Shown here one piece after another: positions 1 through 7,718 of a stretch of 30,074 nt of DNA. The stretch's first letter is position 1; the number at the start of each line of letters is the position of its first letter. The stretch comes from an uncultured Wenzhouxiangella sp. (lineage in GTDB: Bacteria; Pseudomonadota; Gammaproteobacteria; Xanthomonadales; Wenzhouxiangellaceae), in NCBI GenBank assembly GCA_937876395.1, contig CALEIM010000062.1, forward strand, positions 1 to 30,074, written 5' to 3'. The position numbers and the translations under genes were made by a program. The notes below the pieces were generated by a model. The model saw only the letters and a list, made by a program, of their open reading frames with translations. It was not told the origin of the DNA and made no database searches.

Positions 1-214
1 ATCTAGGGCAGGTACTGGGGGTAGGGGAGGCGCTGCGCCGCCGGCTTCACCGTCAATATCTGTCCTGAGGCCTATGGTGCGCGCGGGCCAACTCGGCGCG
101 GGACTTTTGCAATTGAATGATTGATTGACCCCGCGTAGATATGTATTGCCCAAAAATAGAATCGTTCGAACTTCTGAATAGATATTAGACAGAGTAATGG
201 CAGGGAGAGGATAT
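1..214. other. Left-edge non-coding leader, AT-richer
   Basis: Positions 1-60 are GC-rich, while about 100-214 is clearly richer in A and T than the rest of the window, as expected of a promoter and leader. A purine-rich stretch (GGGAGAGG, about 202-209) sits just before the ATG at 215 and is a plausible ribosome binding site. I could not fix a convincing -35/-10 pair. The minus-strand frame of glyS stays open through here to the edge, but its translation shows nothing like GlyS. Confidence 0.4.
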
Positions 215-401
215 ATGAGTTTGTTTTTCGATCCATCAGACTTGGCGCGAGCTAAAAGTTCCGCAGAAGCGGACGAGAGGGAAAGTCCGCTGGCCGTCAG
301 CCGGGCGGACGTCCCGTGGTCGATACATGCCGTGACCCGGGAGTGGCTTGATGACACAATCGGAAGAGGCGCCGGGCATGCGGCCATCACCGAGTCGGAG
401 G
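215..401 (+). CDS. Truncated N-terminus, possibly an APH/EcK-type phosphotransferase
   Basis: An ATG at 215 follows a purine-rich Shine-Dalgarno-like stretch and begins a protein starting MSLFFDPSDLARAKSS. Around residues 33-62 it reads like the 'VPWS..AVT.EWLD..IGRG' start seen in many aminoglycoside-phosphotransferase/ecdysteroid-kinase-like proteins, which open with a 'T.EWL' helix before the kinase fold. Only this start is present: from about 402 the same DNA is the antisense of glyS, so the reading frame beyond (stop at 574) is a shadow. No ATP-binding or catalytic motif is visible. The family suggestion rests on a short stretch and is weak; that a gene starts here is better supported. 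Confidence 0.35.
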
Positions 402-1638
402 TCACGCCCTGCAGCTCGGGAAACTCGCCGACCATTTCGGTGACCAGATCGCATTTGCTCAGACCTGCTGCGCGCACCGCGCTGTCCACATCGGCGCCGC
501 TGGCGGCCGACGTCGTCTGGACCAGATTTTCTACCCGACGAACCTTGTCACCGAGACTGCCGAGCTGTTCCTGAAACAGGATGGCATCGAGCCGATCGCG
601 CTTGCTGGCCAGGTTGCTGCGCCGGTCCTGGTCGCGGAAAAAGCGGGCATCAGCCAGGCGCGGCCGGATGACACGTTCAAAGCCGGCGCTCATCAGTTGG
701 GGGTCGCGGCTTTCGATATTGGCCACGGCAATGAAGTGTGCGGCAAGCCGGCCCTTGGAATCGCGCAGAGCAAAGCACTTCTGGTGCTGTTCCAGCGAGG
801 CGATCAGCACCTCTTCGGGCAGATCAAGAAAATCGGCATCGAAGCCGCCCAAAACGGCTTGCGGCCACTCGGTCAGACCGGCCACTTCGTCAATCAGCCC
901 GAGGTTGAGCAATGGCTCAAGTCCGGCGTCAGCGGCCAATTTTCTGGCCTGGCTGGCAATCTGTTCACGGCGTCGCGCCGGATCGGCCAGGACATGGGCT
1001 TCTTCCAGCACCGCGGCGTAATCTGCGGCCTGCCCGATTGAATGCCAGCCCGGCGCGTGAATGCGGTGGCCGCGGGTGCGGCGATCCGCATTGAGCCCGA
1101 AGTGGTCGAGTGCCAGCGCATCTTCACCGTGAATGGCAAGTAGCCAGCGCACCGGGCGCAAAAAGCGCTCTTCGCGGTTCGACCAGCGCATCGAGCGCGC
1201 CCCGGCCATGGCGGCAATGCAGGAAGCAAACATCTCAGGCAGCAAGGCTTCAAGCGACATCCCGGCCTGCTCCACCCGACAAAAAAGGCGCCGGCCCTGG
1301 TCGCTGTCGACCCATTCGAGTTCGTCGAAAGACTTGCCGACGCTGCGCGCAAAGCCTTCACCGGCCTTGCTTGGCCGGCCGTCGCCATCGAGCGCGACCT
1401 TTTCGTTCGGCCCGGTACGCTCGATAAGCTGATCGGCCTGGCGGGCGCGAACATTGGCCACGAGCACGGCCAGGCGGCGCGGTGTAGCAAAGCGCTCGAT
1501 TGCAGGCGCAGCATCGATCAGACCGGCGTCAAGCAGGCGGGCAACCAGGCCGTCGCCGAGCAGCTTGAGCTGGCTGTCGAGCTGGCCGGCGGGCAGTTCT
1601 TCGCAGCCGATCTCTACAAGCAGGTTAGCGGCACTCAT
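402..1638 (-). CDS. glyS: Glycyl-tRNA synthetase beta subunit, C-terminus lost
   Basis: GlyS is the beta subunit of the alpha2-beta2 bacterial glycyl-tRNA synthetase, which charges tRNA-Gly in the cytoplasm. The start at 1638 overlaps the glyQ stop (ATGA, 1635-1638), the usual coupling. The N-terminus (MSAANLLVEIGCEELPAGQL) and the internal block ending DLVTEMVGEFPELQGV are typical GlyS. The family is about 690-700 residues and normally continues 'MGRYYA' after that block. Here family sequence stops at about codon 412 (position 402) and becomes unrelated (TSDSVMAACPAPL and on), though the frame stays open to position 1. The remaining body and anticodon-binding domain are absent. A GlyS cut here should not work, so this is a rearrangement or an assembly join, or an intact copy exists elsewhere. 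Confidence 0.85.
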
Positions 1639-2534
1639 GAGGCCTGCTCCCCGACGTTCTTGAGGCCCGGAAAACCGAGCGATTCGCGCTTGGCCAGATA
1701 CGCTTCGGCGACTCGACGGGAGATATCGCGTACACGCAAAATGTAGCGCTGGCGTTCGGTCACCGAAATGGCCTGGCGGGCGTCGAGCAAATTAAAACTG
1801 TGCGAAGCTTTCAGAACCTGGTCATAGGCCGGCAGCGGCAGGTCGGCCTCAACCAGGCGGACGGCTTCGCCGTGGCAGGTATCGAACCACTTGAACAGGG
1901 CGTCGATATCGGCCAGCTCAAAATTGTAGGCGGATTGTTCGACCTCATTCTGGTGAAACACATCGCCGTAGCTGACCGTGCCGTAAGGTCCCTCGGTCCA
2001 GATCAGATCGTAGACGCTTTCCACGCCCTGGAGATACATCGCCAGGCGCTCCAGCCCGTAGGTGATTTCACCCATCACGGGCTTGCAGCTCAAGCCGCCG
2101 GCCTGTTGAAAATAAGTGAACTGGGTGACTTCCATGCCATTCAGCCAGACTTCCCAGCCCAGGCCCCAGGCGCCCAGCGTGGGCGATTCCCAGTTGTCTT
2201 CCACAAAGCGGATATCGTGAACCGACGGGTCGATTCCCACGGCATCCAGCGAACCCAGATACAGGTTCTGAAAATCCAGCGGCGAGGGCTTCATGACCAC
2301 CTGGTATTGGTAGTAGTGCTGGAGGCGGTTGGGGTTGTCGCCATAGCGCCCGTCGCCTGGCCGTCGGCACGGCTGCAGGTAGGCCGAGTTCCAGGGTTCG
2401 GGTCCGATCGAGCGTAAAAAGGTGGACGGATGGAAGGTTCCGGCACCCACTTCAAGATCGAGTGGCGCGATCAGCACACAGCCCTGGTCGGCCCAATAGC
2501 GGTCAAGGCAGCGAATGAAATCCTGAAAATTCAC
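1635..2534 (-). CDS. glyQ: Glycyl-tRNA synthetase alpha subunit
   Basis: The 299-residue protein is a standard full-length GlyQ, the catalytic class II aminoacyl-tRNA synthetase subunit that activates glycine and pairs with GlyS. It begins NFQDFIRCLDRYWADQGCV and contains the family blocks AGTFHPSTFLRSIGPEPWN, QPCRRPGDGRYGDNPNRLQ and FVEDNWESPTLGAWGLGWEV, ending near LPAYDQVLKASHSFNLLDAR. The start codon is GTG at 2534. It is the first gene of the glyQ-glyS pair and is divergent from the amidotransferase at 2593, with only 58 bases between the starts, so both promoters must lie there or overlap coding sequence. A TATACT -10-like hexamer (minus strand, 2568-2573) is present, but I see no good -35 partner. 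Confidence 0.97.
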   Translation of the reverse strand: MNFQDFIRCLDRYWADQGCVLIAPLDLEVGAGTFHPSTFLRSIGPEPWNSAYLQPCRRPGDGRYGDNPNRLQHYYQYQVVMKPSPLDFQNLYLGSLDAVGIDPSVHDIRFVEDNWESPTLGAWGLGWEVWLNGMEVTQFTYFQQAGGLSCKPVMGEITYGLERLAMYLQGVESVYDLIWTEGPYGTVSYGDVFHQNEVEQSAYNFELADIDALFKWFDTCHGEAVRLVEADLPLPAYDQVLKASHSFNLLDARQAISVTERQRYILRVRDISRRVAEAYLAKRESLGFPGLKNVGEQAS

Positions 2535-2592
2535 CGTGCAATAGTCCGGGTTGAAAGCAAGCCCTCAAGTATAACGTTACACTGTGGCGGCC

Positions 2593-3375
2593 ATGAGTAC
2601 TGCCACAATTCTGATCATCAAGACTGGTTCGGCCACGCCCCTGGCGCGCGAACGTTATGGCGATTTCGATCGCTGGTTCATGCGCGTGCTGGGTCCGCTT
2701 GGCTTCGACGACCGGATTGTCTCACCGGCCGCCGGCGAGCCACTGCCGGAAGGCGATGCGCTCGATCGCTTTGCCGGCGTGATCGTCACCGGCTCGGCGG
2801 CCATGGTCTCGCACCGGCTGGACTGGTCCGAGCACACGGCCCGCTGGCTGGCCACCGTGGCGGCCACAGATCGCCTGCCAATCCTGGGCGTATGCTACGG
2901 ACATCAGCTCATCGCCCATGCTCTGGGTGGGCGAGTAGGCCCGAATCCAAACGGGTTGAAGATGGGCACGGTGGTTCTTGAGGATCTGGTCCAGGACGAT
3001 GCCCTGATGTCGGTCGTCGATGCCGGCAGCAAAGTCCAGATCACCCATTTCGAATCCGTGCTCGAAATGCCGCCGGCCGCGCGACGGCTTGCCCGAACCA
3101 CCGGCGATCCCAATCACGCCCTGCACTTTGGCGGGCGCTGCTGGGGGGTTCAGTTTCATCCCGAATTTGATGCCGCCATCATGCGCACCTACATCGAGGC
3201 GCGCGCTAAAAAGCTCGAATCCGAAGGCCTGGATTCGCAAAAGCTGCTTGCCGAGGTCAGCGAAACCCCGGCCGGCCCGGCCCTGCTGCGGCGCTTTGCC
3301 GAGCTCTGCCAGCAAACGGCCCGAGCAGGCTTGCCCGGGCCCAGACAGGAATTCAGATCAGGCCCATCAGGCTGA
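2593..3375 (+). CDS. Class I glutamine amidotransferase (GMP-synthase-like)
   Basis: This 260-residue protein is a stand-alone class I (triad) glutaminase domain of the GuaA-like type. Such enzymes hydrolyse glutamine and release ammonia, or hydrolyse gamma-glutamyl compounds. The nucleophile motif GVCYGHQ places Cys at residue 101, and QFHPEF gives His189 and Glu191, so the catalytic triad is complete. I chose the ATG at 2593 over an in-frame GTG nine bases earlier because MSTATILIIKTG opens directly onto the first beta strand. Its last 23 bases overlap the end of the convergent transporter gene. There is no synthetase partner domain and no purine gene nearby, so its substrate is unknown. 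Confidence 0.85.
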   Translation: MSTATILIIKTGSATPLARERYGDFDRWFMRVLGPLGFDDRIVSPAAGEPLPEGDALDRFAGVIVTGSAAMVSHRLDWSEHTARWLATVAATDRLPILGVCYGHQLIAHALGGRVGPNPNGLKMGTVVLEDLVQDDALMSVVDAGSKVQITHFESVLEMPPAARRLARTTGDPNHALHFGGRCWGVQFHPEFDAAIMRTYIEARAKKLESEGLDSQKLLAEVSETPAGPALLRRFAELCQQTARAGLPGPRQEFRSGPSG

Positions 3376-4714
3376 TCAACACAATCAGAATCAGCACGGG
3401 CGATACGATTCTGACCAGCCACAGCCAGATGGTGTACAGCCACCCTGGCATCGATCGGCCCAGTTCTTCGCGGGTCAGCTGTTTGGCCAGCGCCCAGCCG
3501 GCAAACACGGCGATCAGCATGCCGCCCAGCGGCAGCATGATGTTGCTGGAGACGTGTTCGATGGCATCCATGATGCTGCGTCCACCGATGGATATCTCCG
3601 ACCAGAGATTGAAGGACAGCACCGAGGCCAGGCCGGCCAGCCAGGCGAGCAGGCCGATAATCACCGCCGCGGTTTTGCGGCTGACTTGGGCGCGTTCGAT
3701 CAGGTAGGCCGTGGCCGGCTCAAGCAGCGAAATCGAGCTGGTCCAGGCGGCCACCGTCAGCAGTCCGAAAAACATCGCCCCGTAGAGAATGCCGAACGGC
3801 ATTTCGTTGAAGGCCAGCGGCAGGGAGGTGAACATCAGTCCCGGTCCGCCGCCCGCCGGATCGATGCCGTAGGAAATAACGATCGGAAAGATGGCCAGAC
3901 CGGCGATCAGGGCCACGCACGTATCGGCCGCAGCAACAGCCAGACCGACCTTGGGAATGCTGACACCCGAGGGCAGGTAGGCGCCGTAGGTCATGATCGC
4001 GCACATGCCCAGACTCAGGGAAAAGAACGCCTGGCCCATCGCGACTACGACCATCGATCCCGATACCTTTGACCAGTCGGGCTGGAACAAAAAGCCGACC
4101 GCTTCACCGAAATGGCCGGTGTTCATACCCCAACCGAGCAGGATCAGCAGCAAAATGAACAGCATCGGCATCAGAATGGTGACCGAACGCTCCAGGCCGC
4201 GCTCAACGCCCAGGGCTACGACACTGAATGTCAGGACCATGAACAGACCGTGCCAAAAGGTCATTTCCGAAGGGTTGGTGAGCAGCGCGTTGAATGTCGC
4301 CCCGGCATCGGTAATCGACACGCCGCCGAACAGCTCCTTCACGTAAAGAAAGCCGTAGTGCATGGTCCAGCCGGCCACCACCGAATAGAACGACAGAATC
4401 AGAAAACCGGCAACGATGCCAATCCAGCCGATGCCGATCCAGGCACGGCTGGCCCCGACCTCGTCAACCAGTGTCCGGATTGAATTGATCGGACTCATGC
4501 GCCCGCGTCGACCGATAAGAATCTCGGCGAGCATCACCGGCAAACCGACAATCAGAATACAGGCCAGGTAGATCAGAACAAAGGCACCGCCGCCGCTTTC
4601 AGACGTGATGTAGGGGAAGCGCCAGATATTGCCCAGACCGACCGCCGAGCCGGTGGCGGCCAGAAAGAACGCCAGCCGCGACGACCACATGCCGTGAATG
4701 GAAGTGGTTTTCAT
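3353..4714 (-). CDS. Sodium-dependent transporter, SNF/NSS family
   Basis: This 453-residue inner-membrane protein belongs to the neurotransmitter:sodium symporter family (LeuT fold), which moves amino acids or related amines inward with Na+. The signature of helix 1, GSAVGLGNIWRFPY, is at residues 22-35 and includes the unwound segment that binds Na+ and substrate. The start MKTTSIHGMWSSRLAFFLAA is typical of bacterial members, and about 11-12 hydrophobic segments follow, ending in LVRIVSPVLILIVLISLMG. Length fits bacterial members. Substrate specificity cannot be read from the sequence. It is transcribed alone, from the repeat-rich region 4715-5112. Confidence 0.93.
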   Translation of the reverse strand: MKTTSIHGMWSSRLAFFLAATGSAVGLGNIWRFPYITSESGGGAFVLIYLACILIVGLPVMLAEILIGRRGRMSPINSIRTLVDEVGASRAWIGIGWIGIVAGFLILSFYSVVAGWTMHYGFLYVKELFGGVSITDAGATFNALLTNPSEMTFWHGLFMVLTFSVVALGVERGLERSVTILMPMLFILLLILLGWGMNTGHFGEAVGFLFQPDWSKVSGSMVVVAMGQAFFSLSLGMCAIMTYGAYLPSGVSIPKVGLAVAAADTCVALIAGLAIFPIVISYGIDPAGGGPGLMFTSLPLAFNEMPFGILYGAMFFGLLTVAAWTSSISLLEPATAYLIERAQVSRKTAAVIIGLLAWLAGLASVLSFNLWSEISIGGRSIMDAIEHVSSNIMLPLGGMLIAVFAGWALAKQLTREELGRSMPGWLYTIWLWLVRIVSPVLILIVLISLMGLI

Positions 4715-4807
4715 TTGTTTCCCTCGAATTCAGCCAGGTGACATTTTGATTTGTGCCGGCAATTGTGCGGGAAGGACGGGGTTGGTGCAAATGGCCGCGA
4801 AAAAACG

Positions 4808-5080
4808 GGCGAAACCGCAGATGAACACGATTCAAAGGCTGAAAGGGAAATCAATAAGTCTTGAATCGCAAAGCAGCAAAGCAGCAAAAGACGCAAAGAA
4901 GGCCATGCACCGAGTCTGACCTTTCGATTTTGAATTTTTCGCGCTCTTTGCTGCTTTGCCCCTTTGCGATTCAAGGATTTTGATTGAAAACCCAAAATCC
5001 CACCGGAAGCCGAACCGTCATGGCGACAGACTTTTGCTATCAAATCTCTGTCAATCTGCGAAATCTGCGGCTCCAGAACA
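4808..5080. repeat. Nested inverted repeats in the 4715-5112 intergenic region
   Basis: The stretch between the transporter and the ABC ATPase (398 bases) holds no convincing gene. CTTGAATCGCAAAG (4860-4873) is exactly inverted as CTTTGCGATTCAAG (4962-4975), and AAAGCAGCAAA (4878-4888) as TTTGCTGCTTT (4947-4957), giving imperfect arms of about 40 bases. Outside these, CCGCAGAT (near 4815) is inverted as ATCTGCGG (near 5063-5070), the latter within a tandem 'ATCTGCGAAATCTGCGG'. Similar 'CGCAAAGACGCAAAG' and 'AATCTGCG.AATCTGCGG' strings recur between genes in many environmental bacterial genomes, as I recall. A related copy lies at 10635-10663. There is no transposase and no T-tract. Confidence 0.6.
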
Positions 5081-5112
5081 AAGCGCGGCCGCTCTGCGGC
5101 AGAATAGCGCCC

Positions 5113-5802
5113 ATGGAAAGCGTTTTGATTATCGAATCGCTCAGCTTTGCCTGGCCGGGCCAGGATGAGGCGGTTTTGGTCATTGATCGGTTCTCGATTG
5201 ACGCCGGCGAGCGGATCTTTCTGCACGGCCCCAGCGGCTCGGGCAAATCCACCCTGCTGGCCGCCATTGCAGCTCTGGTACAGCCACAGGCTGGCCGAAT
5301 TGTGCTGAGTGGACAGGATCTGTCGGCCCTGTCGCGCGGTGGTCGTGATCGCTTCCGCGCCGACCACCTGGGCGTGATTTTCCAGCAGTTCAATCTATTG
5401 CCCTGGTTGAACCTGATTGATAACGTCGCGCTGCCCAGCCGGTTTTCGCCCCCCCGAGCCCGGCGGTCGGGTAATGTTCGCGCTGAAGCGGCCGAGCTGC
5501 TCGACGCCATGGGTCTGGATGCAGCGCTGTGGGATCGGCGCGCCGACCGGCTGAGCGTGGGCCAGCAGCAGCGGGTAGCCGCAGCCCGGGCCTTGATTGG
5601 CCGCCCGGCCCTGGTGCTGGCCGATGAGCCGACCTCGGCGCTGGATGCCGATCACCGCGACCGCTTTCTAGACTTGCTGTTTGCCCGCGTACAGGCCGCC
5701 AACAGCGCCCTGCTGTTCGTCAGCCACGACCGGGCGTTGGCGCCACGCTTTGATCGCGCCGTCGACCTGGCCTCGATCAATACGGCCGGGGCGACGTCAT
5801 GA
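5113..5802 (+). CDS. ABC transporter ATP-binding protein (LolD/MacB type)
   Basis: This 229-residue ATPase powers the adjacent permease. Motifs are complete: Walker A GPSGSGKST (39-47), Q-loop FQQFNLLPWL, signature LSVGQQQR (from 147), Walker B LVLADEP with catalytic Glu172, and switch His205 in SHD. It is most like the LolD/MacB/FtsE class, which works with FtsX-type permeases on substrates in the periplasm or membrane rather than by classic import. I chose the ATG at 5113 (MESVLIIESLSFAWPGQ); the frame is open further upstream, but that sequence is the repeat region. The stop overlaps the permease start (ATGA, 5799-5802), so the two are translationally coupled. Confidence 0.93.
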   Translation: MESVLIIESLSFAWPGQDEAVLVIDRFSIDAGERIFLHGPSGSGKSTLLAAIAALVQPQAGRIVLSGQDLSALSRGGRDRFRADHLGVIFQQFNLLPWLNLIDNVALPSRFSPPRARRSGNVRAEAAELLDAMGLDAALWDRRADRLSVGQQQRVAAARALIGRPALVLADEPTSALDADHRDRFLDLLFARVQAANSALLFVSHDRALAPRFDRAVDLASINTAGATS

Positions 5803-7064
5803 CCCTGCTGCACCTGGCCTGGCGTTCGCTGCTCAATCGGCGCACAACAGTGCTGTTGACGGTGTTCACCATCGCCGTGTCGATTGCCCTGCTGGTGATG
5901 GTCGAACAGCTTAGAGATGAGGTCCGGCAGGGCTTTTACCGCTCGGTTTCGGGCACCGACCTGATCGTCGGCGCACGCACGGCACCCGTTCAACTGCTGC
6001 TAAATACCGTGTTTGGCATCGGCATGCCGGGCAACAGCATGTCGTACGACAGCTACGCGCAGCTGAACAACCAGCGCATGGTCGAGTGGACGATCCCCCT
6101 GCTCAGCGGCGACAGCCACCGCGGCGAGCGGGTCATTGGTACCACGCCGGATTTCTTCGAACACTACCGCTACGCCAATCGGCAGTCACTGGAACTGGCT
6201 GAAGGCGAATTTTTTGCAGACCTGTTTGACGTTGTCATCGGCCACCAGGTCGCCCGGCGGTTTGGCTATACGGTCGGCGAGCATATTCACCTGGGCCACG
6301 GCGGCGGCAACGTCAGCCTGCACGAGCATGAAGACCACGACTTTACCGTGCGCGGCGTGCTCGCCCCGACCGGCACCCCGGTGGATCGCAATCTCTACAT
6401 TCCCCTGAACGCCTACGCGGCCATCCACGTGGGTTGGGAATCGGGCGTTCATCGCCCGGGCAGCGGAATTGACATGGACCAGGCCCGAGCGCAGGTCGAT
6501 GCGCTGGAGCCGGACAGCCTGTCGGCTGTGCTGGTCGGTTTGAGCACCCCGGCGGCTGCCTTTGGATTACAGCGCATGATCAACGACTATCCGGACGAGG
6601 CGCTGACCGCATTGATGCCAGGCATCACCCTCCAGGAGCTGTGGCGCCTGACCGGCATGGCCGAATTGGTGCTGCGCGTGGTCGCCATTCTGGTCGTCAT
6701 TACCGGCCTGCTCGGCATGGTCACAGTGCTGCTGACCACGCTCAAGGAGCGGTGCCGCGAAATGGCCATTTTGCGCGCCAACGGCGCGCGCGCCTGGCAG
6801 ATTGCCGCGCTGCTGGTGTTCGAGGCCGGGCTGATCGTGCTGGCCGGGATTGCGCTCGGGGTCGGCCTGGCGATGGCCGCGATTGTCGCGCTCGGGCCGT
6901 GGCTGCTGGCCAGCTTTGGCCTGGCCGTGGGGGTCAGCCTGCCGGTGGCCTGGCAGTGGGCCGTGCTTGGCGGCATTTTCCTGGCCGGTCTGCTGGCCGC
7001 GCTGATCCCGGCCGGGCTGGCCTACCGGCGCAGCCTGGCCGACGGCATGCAGGTACGGGTTTGA
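5799..7064 (+). CDS. FtsX-like ABC permease with a histidine-rich periplasmic loop
   Basis: The 421-residue protein has the MacB/FtsX layout: one N-terminal membrane helix (about 15-38), a large periplasmic domain (about 40-285), then three C-terminal helices (about 286-314, 335-365 and 380-415). The periplasmic domain carries six histidines within 19 residues (His162, 164, 167, 175, 177, 180) mixed with Asp and Glu and a Gly-Gly-Gly turn, which looks like a metal-binding loop. It sits between its ATPase and a DUF3299 gene. I recall similar ATPase-permease-DUF3299 sets in other gammaproteobacteria, sometimes with zinc-linked genes. A role in metal handling or metal-dependent envelope export is inferred; the ABC permease call is firm. 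Confidence 0.9.
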   Translation: MTLLHLAWRSLLNRRTTVLLTVFTIAVSIALLVMVEQLRDEVRQGFYRSVSGTDLIVGARTAPVQLLLNTVFGIGMPGNSMSYDSYAQLNNQRMVEWTIPLLSGDSHRGERVIGTTPDFFEHYRYANRQSLELAEGEFFADLFDVVIGHQVARRFGYTVGEHIHLGHGGGNVSLHEHEDHDFTVRGVLAPTGTPVDRNLYIPLNAYAAIHVGWESGVHRPGSGIDMDQARAQVDALEPDSLSAVLVGLSTPAAAFGLQRMINDYPDEALTALMPGITLQELWRLTGMAELVLRVVAILVVITGLLGMVTVLLTTLKERCREMAILRANGARAWQIAALLVFEAGLIVLAGIALGVGLAMAAIVALGPWLLASFGLAVGVSLPVAWQWAVLGGIFLAGLLAALIPAGLAYRRSLADGMQVRV

Positions 7065-7152
7065 ACCGCAGCCGTGCGGCCGCTGTCGGAAGCTGCGAAC
7101 ACGCGACGTGTAGAATTGAATTAGAACTTCCTGAAATCCAAAGGCCGTTGAA

Positions 7153-7650
7153 TTGAGCTTTCCCAGAGTTGTTTTGGCCGTCCTGATTGGCGGTCTGATG
7201 CTGGCCGGCCCGTTGGCCGCCGACCAAACCCGTGAAATCGAGTGGCGTGATCTGATGCCGCCGAAGGTCGCTGATGCCTGGCAGGAGGCGTCGGCAAATG
7301 TCGACCACTCCGGCTTTGCCTCGGCCGAGGAATTTCAGTCGTGGGACACCGTTGGTGAACTGAACGGGCAAAGCGTCCGCATTCCCGGTTTCGTGGTGCC
7401 AGTCGAAACCGACGGCGAAGGCAACCTGGAGACCTTTTTCCTGGTGCCCTATTTCGGCGCCTGCATCCACGTGCCGCCACCGCCGGCCAACCAGATCATC
7501 TACGGACGTCTCAAGCGGCCGATCAGGATGGTCAACATCTGGGACGCCTTTTACATGGAAGGCACCCTGAACATCGAAGAGATTTCCAACCAGACCGCTG
7601 ATTCGGCCTACACCATGACGGTCGACGCACTCAGACCGTATTCAGGCTGA
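7153..7650 (+). CDS. DUF3299 exported protein
   Basis: The 165-residue product has a signal peptide (MSFPRVVLAVLIGGLMLAGPLAA) and a DUF3299 domain. The family motif PYFGACIHVPPPPANQ (about 99-114) has Cys104 and His106, which could bind a metal or act in redox; no activity is established that I know of. The only usable in-frame start after the upstream stop is TTG at 7153, with AAAGG (7139-7143) in front as a modest ribosome binding site, so translation may be limited. It lies 88 bases after the permease and is probably co-transcribed, acting in the periplasm with the transporter. Confidence 0.85.
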   Translation: MSFPRVVLAVLIGGLMLAGPLAADQTREIEWRDLMPPKVADAWQEASANVDHSGFASAEEFQSWDTVGELNGQSVRIPGFVVPVETDGEGNLETFFLVPYFGACIHVPPPPANQIIYGRLKRPIRMVNIWDAFYMEGTLNIEEISNQTADSAYTMTVDALRPYSG

Positions 7651-7654
7651 ACAG

Positions 7655-7688
7655 CGCGTTGAAAACGCGGCGGCGGTTTATTTTTTAG
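7655..7688 (+). terminator. Possible terminator after the ABC-DUF3299 unit
   Basis: A 6-base-pair stem CGCGTT / AACGCG (7655-7660 with 7664-7669, three-base loop) is followed, after about seven G/C-rich bases, by a T-rich tract (7677-7686). The gap between stem and T-tract is longer than in a textbook intrinsic terminator, so this is a tentative call. Its place, just after the DUF3299 stop and before the peptidase start, fits. Confidence 0.35.
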
Positions 7689-7718
7689 TCCAACGATTGA
7701 TAACAAAGGGTAAAGCTA

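Noticed and set aside
1800..2417. Plus-strand open frame opposite glyQ
   Set aside because: glyQ is full length and canonical on the other strand, so this is a shadow.
4860..4975. Inverted repeat as an intrinsic terminator for the transporter or ABC gene
   Set aside because: It lies upstream of both divergent genes, has long mismatched arms and lacks a T-tract.
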